Shown here in pieces: positions 58,369-64,000 of a stretch of 64,000 nt of DNA. Within the stretch, counting starts at the first letter, position 1. Each line of letters starts with the position of its first letter. The position numbers and the translations under genes are program-made. Below the pieces are notes generated by a model. That model saw only the letters and a list, made by a program, of their open reading frames with translations, had not been told where the DNA came from and ran no database searches. Source of the stretch: a virus; IMG/VR virus record IMGVR_UViG_3300026484_000053, positions 1-64,000 of that record; one strand, 5' to 3'.

Positions 58369-59235
58369 ATGAAGATATTATGCTTAAGCGACTTACATAG
58401 AAAGTACAATACGATAGACTTTACTGACATAGACGTAGACATGATTATAATAGCAGGAGATTGGACTATAACTGAATCATTACAAGACGTTGAAAACATC
58501 AATTTTCTTGAATGGTTAGAGGATCTTGATATTAAACATAAACTCGTAATAGCAGGTAATCATGAATTACTAATAGAATCTGATCCTGAATTATGGCAAA
58601 GACAACTTAAGATAGCTCCTAGCGTGACGTACTTACATAATTCAGGAATTGAAATTGAAGGTATTAAGTTCTGGGGTACACCTGACACACCTTGCTTTTA
58701 TGATTGGGCATTTAACAGAACAGAGCAAGAACTAGAAGAAATTCTAGATGCAGTACCTGAAGATACTAATGTTATTATATCTCATGGACCACCTAAAGGT
58801 ATATTAGATGCAGTATTAGAAGGCAGCCATGTAGGTAGCGACTCTTTAAGAAAGAAATGCTTAGAGTTACCTAATCTTAAAGCTTGCATATTCGGTCATA
58901 TACACGAGTCTAAAGGTGAACAAATTGTACACGGAGTACGTTATATGAACGTGTCGTATGTAGATAGAGGATATAGAGCACTTGAGGAACTACATTATTT
59001 AGAATTAAATAATAACAAAGTCTTATTTGGAGAAATACCTAAAGAAGTACTTGCTTTAATTAAACATTGCGGCAGTACAGAAGACGTAATTAGATCGTTA
59101 ATTACAGAATACGAGATTAAAGACGGATTTATAGATAGTTGCACTTGTATTAAAGATGGCGAAGAATACTTAACCTGGCAAATGATGAATTATAAGCCAT
59201 TAAGCTCGGGTAAATTAATAGACGATAATTTCTAA
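58369..59235 (+). CDS. Metallophosphoesterase (288 aa)
   Basis: AAGGAG RBS. Motifs in order: LSDLHR, IIIAGDW, IAGNHE, ISHGPP, FGHIHES: calcineurin-like family, MPPED-type. A C-terminal domain of about 90 aa follows. Substrate unknown (nucleotide phosphodiester or phosphoprotein). Confidence 0.88.
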   Translation: MKILCLSDLHRKYNTIDFTDIDVDMIIIAGDWTITESLQDVENINFLEWLEDLDIKHKLVIAGNHELLIESDPELWQRQLKIAPSVTYLHNSGIEIEGIKFWGTPDTPCFYDWAFNRTEQELEEILDAVPEDTNVIISHGPPKGILDAVLEGSHVGSDSLRKKCLELPNLKACIFGHIHESKGEQIVHGVRYMNVSYVDRGYRALEELHYLELNNNKVLFGEIPKEVLALIKHCGSTEDVIRSLITEYEIKDGFIDSCTCIKDGEEYLTWQMMNYKPLSSGKLIDDNF

Positions 59236-59270
59236 GAATTATCGTTGCCCTTTAAATGTTGCATTTAAAG
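59223..59270 (+). terminator. Two hairpins after the phosphoesterase gene
   Basis: CGATAATT/AATTATCG (59223-59244) over the stop, and CTTTAAATG-TTG-CATTTAAAG (59250-59270). Confidence 0.6.
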
Positions 59271-59275
59271 TTGCA

Positions 59276-59309
59276 TTTTAATATTACTTTAACATTAATG
59301 TGTTATAAT
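59276..59309 (+). promoter_or_regulatory. Promoter for 59344-60832
   Basis: TTTTAAT, CTTTAAC, then ATGTGTTATAAT (-10 at 59304-59309), leader ATACTATCTAAAAATAAAGG. Confidence 0.85.
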
Positions 59310-59343
59310 ATACTATCTAAAAATAAAGGTACAAAGGTATAAC

Positions 59344-59724
59344 ATGAAAAAGATTCCAAAAGCATACGATCCACAAGCAAGAAGAGAAAGACACTTAAAA
59401 AACAAAGAGCACAATAATGCAGTATCTAGACTGTACAGACAAAACAACCCCCATATGATTAAAAAACACGCTGACTTAACGCAAGAACAAAAAGAAAAAC
59501 TGTACTTACAAGTTAAGAAATTTAGGCAAGAACACAACGATGCTGCTATTGAAGTATCTAAACAAGATGGTAAGTATAGAGCTAGATGGTCTTTTAACGA
59601 AGAAGAATTACTAATAGAGCTTATTGCTAATAACAAACAAGAAGACTGTGCATTTATACTTGGTAGATCGATGAGAGCAGTTGAAAATAGACTAGCTATT
59701 CTTAGAAAGTCTAACAGATGCTAA
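59344..59724 (+). CDS. SANT/Myb-like DNA-binding protein
   Basis: 126 aa. The C-terminal half RWSFNEEELLIELIAN, then CAFILGRSMRAVENRLAIL, is a SANT/Myb-type helix-turn-helix. The N-terminus is basic. Probably a regulator. Family clear by pattern only. Confidence 0.65.
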   Translation: MKKIPKAYDPQARRERHLKNKEHNNAVSRLYRQNNPHMIKKHADLTQEQKEKLYLQVKKFRQEHNDAAIEVSKQDGKYRARWSFNEEELLIELIANNKQEDCAFILGRSMRAVENRLAILRKSNRC

Positions 59725-59948
59725 GTACACGTGAGAAAGACACTGTAGATACTATAGTGCACTTATACGGAATGAAATACGATGACGAAAAAGGTTTTTG
59801 GTCTATTAATTGCGACCGTGTTTCTATTGCAGACTGTAGAGATAATTGCCAAATCAGGAACACTGCTTGTAATGCTATAGACAACATAAACATAGATAGT
59901 GTGCAGCATTATATTAATAAAAAGAACATGGAGAAGCACGGTGTCTAG
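59718..59948 (+). CDS. Unknown 76-aa protein
   Basis: Overlaps the previous gene by 7 bp. Asp/Cys-containing alpha/beta protein. No family recognised. Confidence 0.6.
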   Translation: MLSTREKDTVDTIVHLYGMKYDDEKGFWSINCDRVSIADCRDNCQIRNTACNAIDNINIDSVQHYINKKNMEKHGV

Positions 59949-60162
59949 TACAGAAACATTAACGTACGAAGATTGGTATCACGAAGAAGGTATAGAACTT
60001 CTGGAAAAAAGACAGACGTTACTAGATGCAGTTAAAACTTATGACAATTCGATGGGTAAATTTACAGAAGGCGTACTAAGATCTGAAGATGAATTTCTTG
60101 AAGGTGCTTACACTGAATATTGCTCAGAGCAATACGAAATGAGAAGAAGAAGTGAGTTATAA
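59941..60162 (+). CDS. Unknown 73-aa acidic protein (GTG start)
   Basis: GTG 59941 is 7 nt after GGAG; an upstream in-frame start is less likely. Acidic helical protein; its end overlaps the phosphoesterase start by 11 bp. No family recognised. Confidence 0.6.
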   Translation: MSSTETLTYEDWYHEEGIELLEKRQTLLDAVKTYDNSMGKFTEGVLRSEDEFLEGAYTEYCSEQYEMRRRSEL

Positions 60163-60832
60163 AACAGAACTAAATAAGTTAATAAACTCTATAGACGAGA
60201 ATACTTGGATTATTTCAGATACTCACTTTAACCATAGCAATATATGTAATTTTGAACCAAATAGACTTAAAAAGATGCTTGAAGATGATTTCGAAGACAC
60301 GGATGATGGGCACAATAAGTGGCTTATTAAGAACTGGAATTCAGTAGTTAAAGAAGATGATTTAGTGTTAATGTTAGGAGATTTTGCTTGGAAAGGCATA
60401 CAAGATATTATACCTGAACTTAATGGGCGAATTATTCTTATACTTGGTAATCACGACAGGAAAGGATCTCAAGTATATAAGGGCTTTACTCACGTTGTAA
60501 GAGGTCAATATTTAATGTTTAATGCTAAATTGTATATTGCCAGTAGTAATGACGAACTAAATAGCTCTATTGTATGTATTATTAATGAACGTACCGTTTT
60601 GTTATCACACTATCCAGCCACAGTAGACGAGCACAGAAAAGACTCACATAGAATTAACAAAAGAGTAGATGATATGATTAGTTTATGTGATGAACACTCA
60701 GTAGAAGTTAACATTCATGGTCATACACATTCTAAATGCATGGACGACAGCAATTTGTATTATAAACTAGTGAACGTAAGTTTAGAAAACCTTAAAGATA
60801 TGAAGCCAGTTAGAATAGGATCTGTATTATAA
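60152..60832 (+). CDS. Metallophosphoesterase (226 aa, GTG start)
   Basis: Motifs: ISDTHFNHSN, LMLGDFAW, ILGNHDR, LLSHYPAT, HGHTHSK; the YfcE/AQ1575-like single-domain type. GTG start inside the previous gene end. Not closely similar to the 58369 protein. Substrate unknown. Confidence 0.88.
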   Translation: MSYKTELNKLINSIDENTWIISDTHFNHSNICNFEPNRLKKMLEDDFEDTDDGHNKWLIKNWNSVVKEDDLVLMLGDFAWKGIQDIIPELNGRIILILGNHDRKGSQVYKGFTHVVRGQYLMFNAKLYIASSNDELNSSIVCIINERTVLLSHYPATVDEHRKDSHRINKRVDDMISLCDEHSVEVNIHGHTHSKCMDDSNLYYKLVNVSLENLKDMKPVRIGSVL

Positions 60833-60844
60833 TTAATTCTTTAG

Positions 60845-60877
60845 GTTAATATTACTTTAACATTAATGTGTTATAAT
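60845..60877 (+). promoter_or_regulatory. Promoter for 60906-62445
   Basis: Near copy of 59276 (CTTTAAC, ATGTGTTATAAT; -10 at 60872-60877). Confidence 0.85.
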
Positions 60878-60905
60878 ATACTATCTAAAAATAAAGGTAA
60901 ACAAT

Positions 60906-61211
60906 ATGACACTATTAGAACAAGTAAAGCAAATGCAAGAACAAAACGAGGCACTTTTAAAGTTCAACAAAGTATTACAACGTGATTATAACAAGATTCG
61001 TTTAAGTAATAATGGTCTAAAGAGAGATATTACACTTAAAGATAATAGAATAGATTCTTATAAAGATAAAATCAAAGAATTACAGCAACAAATCTCGTCG
61101 TTAAAAATAGATCAACAAGACATTAGTGTTAAAGAAGCTCTTAAAGTGTACCAATCGTTAACATTTGAACAAGGTATAGACTTTAGTAATGTAGAGCATT
61201 TAAGATGTTAA
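60906..61211 (+). CDS. Unknown 101-aa coiled-coil protein
   Basis: Heptad-rich Gln/Glu/Lys helix over most of its length. Overlaps the ACP gene by 7 bp. No family recognised. Confidence 0.7.
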   Translation: MTLLEQVKQMQEQNEALLKFNKVLQRDYNKIRLSNNGLKRDITLKDNRIDSYKDKIKELQQQISSLKIDQQDISVKEALKVYQSLTFEQGIDFSNVEHLRC

Positions 61212-61474
61212 TCACAGTTTCAATAGAAGAGCTAAATGAAATACTAATTAATTGTATTGTTAATGACGATACTTGCGACACGTACTTAGATATGTCATTT
61301 CTAGACCTTGGTTATGATAGTATAGATTTACTTGAATTAATGATGAAAATAGAGGAAGAAGCTAACATAGAACTTACTGACGAAAGTGCAGTAATGTACG
61401 CAAGTACACGTGACGATGTTAGAAAGCTAAAGACAGAAATGTCTAAACACTTAAATGCGCGATTAAGCGTATAA
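61205..61474 (+). CDS. Acyl carrier protein-like
   Basis: 89 aa. FLDLGYDSIDLLELMMKIEE has the phosphopantetheine Ser39 in the DSxD/L motif, with acidic helix II and an IELTDE helix as in ACPs. The charge pattern fits a functional ACP that host AcpS could modify. Role in a phage is unknown: acyl donor for an acyltransferase, or interference with host lipid synthesis. Confidence 0.85.
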   Translation: MLITVSIEELNEILINCIVNDDTCDTYLDMSFLDLGYDSIDLLELMMKIEEEANIELTDESAVMYASTRDDVRKLKTEMSKHLNARLSV

Positions 61475-61488
61475 TTGAAAGGAATAAA

Positions 61489-61728
61489 ATGAAAGAAAGT
61501 AAAGGTACTAAAGGGATTACCTTAAAAGGAGCTGCTGTAATGATGTTTGGCGGTGGATTCATAGGAGCAGTATTATCAATAATGGGTGTAAGTCTTGGAA
61601 CAAATCCTGTATTGTTTATTATGTTAGACATTCCTCTAGTAGTGATGTTGTACATTGTTAAAGACGATATAATAGAGTTCTTTGAGGGAACACACGACAA
61701 CGAAAACAACAGCAATAGAGAAATATAA
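61489..61728 (+). CDS. Small membrane protein (79 aa)
   Basis: Two TM segments (about 15-35 and 40-58) with an acidic C-terminal tail. RBS AAAGGAATAAA. No family recognised. Confidence 0.65.
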   Translation: MKESKGTKGITLKGAAVMMFGGGFIGAVLSIMGVSLGTNPVLFIMLDIPLVVMLYIVKDDIIEFFEGTHDNENNSNREI

Positions 61729-61746
61729 AAATATAGAGGAAAATAG

Positions 61747-62445
61747 ATGGAAATCAAACAAGAAACAAATAAAAACAAAACGACAGTACAAATGCTAAAT
61801 TATACGCCACTTTGGGTATGTAGTGACGCTATTAGAGAATGCTGGGCAAGTGGAGACCTAAGCGATACTACGAATGGTGTTGTAGGACAAAAAGATAAAG
61901 AACTTATTGCTAGAGTTGGCGTTAAATTTAAGCATGCTTCTACTATGGAACATCTTGCTTACAACTACAGATTAGACGGCATTAGTAGAGCACTTCTTCA
62001 AGAACTAGCACGTCATAGAATGGCAAGTCCTAGTGTAAAATCTACAAGATATACTTTAAAAGAACTTAAGACAGAGGAACCGTTTATTACTAACAGAGGT
62101 GTATATGATGGTGTTTATAAAGAAGGAGATTATAACTTTGAAAGAGCAGAAAAATATCTTGTTTTTACTGCAGACACTTATGTTGACATGGCAAGTATCG
62201 ATGCGCTTGAAAAGTTAAGAACTATTATCTTTCATGGTATAACTAATGACAGAGCAAAGTTTTGTATGCCTGAAGCGTATAGAACGTCTTTAGCTTTCAC
62301 TATTAATGCTAGGTCTTTAAGAAATTTCTTAAGTTTAAGAACTAGTAAAGCAGCACTTTGGGAGATAAGAGAATTAGCTCAAACTATGTTTAATGTACTA
62401 CCTGAAGAGCATAAGTATTTGTTTGAAGACTGTGTTGAAGTGTAG
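61747..62445 (+). CDS. thyX: Flavin-dependent thymidylate synthase ThyX
   Basis: 232 aa. ThyX motif RHRMASPSVKSTRY (RHR-x7-S-x-R). Makes dTMP from dUMP with FAD. Campylobacterota also use ThyX. Together with dCMP deaminase it supplies T, leaving the ThyA-fold gp42 for hmC. Confidence 0.93.
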   Translation: MEIKQETNKNKTTVQMLNYTPLWVCSDAIRECWASGDLSDTTNGVVGQKDKELIARVGVKFKHASTMEHLAYNYRLDGISRALLQELARHRMASPSVKSTRYTLKELKTEEPFITNRGVYDGVYKEGDYNFERAEKYLVFTADTYVDMASIDALEKLRTIIFHGITNDRAKFCMPEAYRTSLAFTINARSLRNFLSLRTSKAALWEIRELAQTMFNVLPEEHKYLFEDCVEV

Positions 62446-62451
62446 AAAGAA

Positions 62452-62492
62452 GGTGATGAATACGCGACTCTTATTACAGCGTATTCATCACC
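62452..62492 (+). terminator. Strong hairpin after thyX
   Basis: GGTGATGAATACGC / GCGTATTCATCACC, 14-bp perfect stem, 13-nt loop. No U tract. Confidence 0.75.
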
Positions 62493-62514
62493 AGAAATAA
62501 CGATTAATCCAAAA

Positions 62515-62548
62515 CTTTAATACACTTTTAATACTAATATGTTATAAT
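62515..62548 (+). promoter_or_regulatory. Promoter for 62589 gene
   Basis: TTTAAT, TTTTAAT, ATATGTTATAAT (-10 at 62543-62548). Confidence 0.8.
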
Positions 62549-62588
62549 ATACTATCAATTAAATACATAAACATATAAAGGTTATATT

Positions 62589-62948
62589 ATGACAAACGAA
62601 CAAAAAATAGCACTTGGATTAGTTAAAAAATTAGATGAAGCTGTAGATGTTGTACATACTACGTCTTACATTAATAAACGCGTATCTAAACATATAGACT
62701 TAGATTTTTCGCAAACGAACGTGTCAAAAGAAATCGTTAATTACGCTTTTGAGCTAGTTAAAAGCTACGATTTATACACAGGAGCTATTGATGACGGTGC
62801 TCAATGTAGAGACGCTAATAGACGAAATAAAATAACATTAAAAGAATTAAAGAATATAGGTGTAAAAACTATTATTTGGAAAGATTATACTCCTATAATG
62901 AGTACACGTATTTTTGATAAGATACTTAACTTAGATGAGATATCTTAA
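62589..62948 (+). CDS. Unknown 119-aa protein
   Basis: AAAGG RBS. Alpha-helical, neutral; SKEIVNYAFELVKSYDLYTGAIDD. No family recognised. Confidence 0.65.
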   Translation: MTNEQKIALGLVKKLDEAVDVVHTTSYINKRVSKHIDLDFSQTNVSKEIVNYAFELVKSYDLYTGAIDDGAQCRDANRRNKITLKELKNIGVKTIIWKDYTPIMSTRIFDKILNLDEIS

Positions 62949-62989
62949 GTGCGCAGAAATACTAGACTTGATAGGAAAGGAATAAATAT

Positions 62990-63241
62990 ATGCTAGTCAA
63001 ACCAATAAATTCAACAGTACAAGAAATAATGCCAGGAGTATTAAGTGTTAATCTTACAAAGCAGGAGATAACTAAATTAAAAGTATATCTAAGAGAAGAT
63101 ATACAGCATACTTTATTTAGCGCTATACCAGAAATATATAAGACTGTACACAGTAACTTTCACAAGTGTCATCAAATATTAGTTTTACCGTACAATGAGA
63201 ACGGTACAGAAAAATTAATCATACAACGTGTAAAAGCGTAA
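62990..63241 (+). CDS. Unknown 83-aa protein, stop in a tandem repeat
   Basis: AAAGGAATAAAT RBS. Helical with an IPEIYK segment. The stop TAA lies in GTAAAAGC x2 plus GTAAAAGT (63230-63260). No family recognised. Confidence 0.6.
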   Translation: MLVKPINSTVQEIMPGVLSVNLTKQEITKLKVYLREDIQHTLFSAIPEIYKTVHSNFHKCHQILVLPYNENGTEKLIIQRVKA

Positions 63242-63260
63242 AAGCGTAAAAGTGTAAAAC
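63230..63260. repeat. 8-bp tandem repeat spanning a stop codon
   Basis: GTAAAAGC x2, GTAAAAGT and a partial copy; contains the TAA of the 62990 gene. Confidence 0.9.
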
Positions 63261-63275
63261 AATAAAGGAATGGGC

Positions 63276-63474
63276 ATGGGATAACTATAATCTTAATATA
63301 ATAGATGGTATTTCTAGTCGTGGAATATATGTTAGCATTATAGAAGAAGACTTTGCAAATCTTCAATCATTTACAAATAAATCAAGAGTAGAACCAAGAG
63401 CTGAAACAATATTTGAAGCTTGTCAATGGATATTAGACAACAAAGGAAACAAAGGAAAAAAACATGGATTATAA
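63276..63474 (+). pseudogene. Small gene frameshifted at its second codon
   Basis: RBS AAAGGA and ATG at 63276 are in place, but ATG GGA TAA stops at once. The neighbouring frame is open and coding-like from 63274 to 63474 (DNYNLNIIDGISSRGIYVSI, then RAETIFEACQWILDNK). Removing one G of the GGG at 63278-63280 would join ATG to it. A point lesion, programmed frameshift or assembly error. Confidence 0.6.
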
Positions 63475-63868
63475 CAATGTAAGCAATGTAAGCAAGGTAA
63501 CTAAGGTAAGTAAGGTAAGCAAAATACGTAGCGTATTTAATGCAAGTAATATAAGTGCTGTTATACTAAGGGAAGATATACGTATGAACGCCAATCGAGT
63601 GTTCCGTATAACAGCTGATACTATGAAGCTACCATCTAAACACTATGATTGTAGATTTGTTATGAATATGCACTTTTTAGACGAGATTGAAAAGAGTCTT
63701 ATAAAAGACGGTCATACATTCTCGTGGATAAAAGAACAGAGCACGTTTGTAGGTATATATGTATATCCGATGATTAAATCAGAGTACGACAAGTTAAAGT
63801 ATGTACAAGATTGCATGACTCTTGAAGAGTATTCTAAAGATAGAACAGAGCTTCATTTAAAAAAGTAA
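63464..63868 (+). CDS. Unknown 134-aa protein with VSK micro-repeat
   Basis: Overlaps the previous frame by 11 bp. The N-terminus is a 9-bp tandem repeat (NVSNVSKVTKVSKVSK). The body is alpha/beta with no known family. Confidence 0.65.
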   Translation: MDYNNVSNVSKVTKVSKVSKIRSVFNASNISAVILREDIRMNANRVFRITADTMKLPSKHYDCRFVMNMHFLDEIEKSLIKDGHTFSWIKEQSTFVGIYVYPMIKSEYDKLKYVQDCMTLEEYSKDRTELHLKK

Positions 63869-63900
63869 GCCTTACTTGGCCTCTAAGCCTTACTTGGCCT
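63869..63900. repeat. 18-bp period repeat at convergent gene ends
   Basis: GCCTTACTTGGCCT twice (63869-63882, 63887-63900), the second copy including the stop of the minus-strand gene. Confidence 0.85.
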
Positions 63901-64000
63901 GTAATTGCTTAAGTAGATCCTGAGGACTGCCTATAAAGACGTTATTAGTTACGTTGTTAGGCTGATCTGTCTTTATATCAGTAGTATTAAGCATTTTTAC
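63890..64000 (-). CDS. Partial minus-strand gene, C-terminal 36 residues
   Basis: Open frame from the window edge to the stop at 63890. Ends NNVFIGSPQDLLKQLQAK, which resembles the C-terminus of T4-like small terminase subunits (gp16: VFVGS..DL). Orientation fits the minus-strand late genes. Low certainty. Confidence 0.4.
   Translation of the reverse strand, partial: VKMLNTTDIKTDQPNNVTNNVFIGSPQDLLKQLQAK

Noticed and set aside
1-64000. Alternative genetic code (TAG or TGA recoded)
   Set aside because: TAA, TAG and TGA all end normal genes here, and conserved genes have no internal stops.
1-64000. tRNA genes
   Set aside because: No cloverleaf with acceptor, anticodon and T-loop could be identified by eye in spacers; a tRNAscan run is needed to be sure.

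Overview
The window is a 64 kb piece of a large, AT-rich, T4-superfamily myovirus. Evidence for a T4-like virus: homologues of UvsW, gp55, gp47, gp46, gp42, gp33 (probable), gp44, gp62 (probable), gp32, RNase H, gp61 primase, Rnl2, NrdA/NrdB and a T4-type DNA beta-glucosyltransferase, plus T4-late TATAAATA promoters on the minus strand. The host is probably a member of the Campylobacterota. More than 20 promoters consist of an extended TGTTATAAT -10 preceded by TTTAAT blocks at about 11-bp intervals and no -35 box, as in Campylobacter/Helicobacter sigma70 promoters. The phage also carries a small cytochrome c that resembles the c553 of those bacteria. Both host arguments are inference.

Layout. 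1-5 kb: repeat-protein fragment, small unknown genes, and a minus-strand late operon with a probable virion protein. 5-6 kb: gamma-glutamylcyclotransferase-like protein and SmpB. 6-17 kb: uvsW, the late sigma gp55, gp47/gp46, dNMP kinase, dCMP hydroxymethylase (gp42), gp33-like coactivator and gp44. 17-19 kb: small membrane/lipoprotein genes that may be lysis accessories. 19-22 kb: AAA ATPase, two gp62-like genes and ClpX. 24-32 kb: CCA-adding-like enzyme, MazG, cytochrome c, gp32, RNase H, primase and Sir2. 33-38 kb: broken DUF1737-like gene, SspB-like adaptor, RNA ligase 2, dCMP deaminase and Nudix. 38-49 kb: nucleotide-sugar genes (cupin-RmlA, RmlB, FdtA, FdtC, FdtB) ending in the glycosyltransferase, interrupted by a virion-tip (PAAR) insert. 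50-54 kb: lysozyme, membrane proteins and ClpP. 54-58 kb: NrdB, and NrdA split into two genes by a split intein. 58-64 kb: phosphoesterases, an acyl carrier protein, ThyX and small unknown genes. Four paralogous genes of 21-residue YD-like repeats are dispersed at 0, 6, 23 and 29 kb.

Two systems stand out. First, gp42, dNMP kinase, MazG, dCMP deaminase and ThyX should supply hydroxymethyl-dCTP. A T4 BGT homologue, translationally coupled to FdtB of a near-complete dTDP-3-acetamido-3,6-dideoxyhexose pathway, suggests DNA glycosylated with a phage-made amino sugar rather than host glucose. The glycosyltransferase has lost the Glu that in T4 BGT contacts the UDP ribose, which fits a deoxyribose (dTDP) donor. 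Second, SmpB, an SspB-like adaptor, ClpX and ClpP together make up a phage-encoded trans-translation and degradation chain; only a tmRNA is not seen here.

A further genome-wide oddity is that a large share of gene starts, gene ends or junctions carry a private tandem micro-repeat (unit 7-11 or 18-20 bp, 2-5 copies). In several places these repeats contain the stop codon or adjoin genes that lack a normal start.
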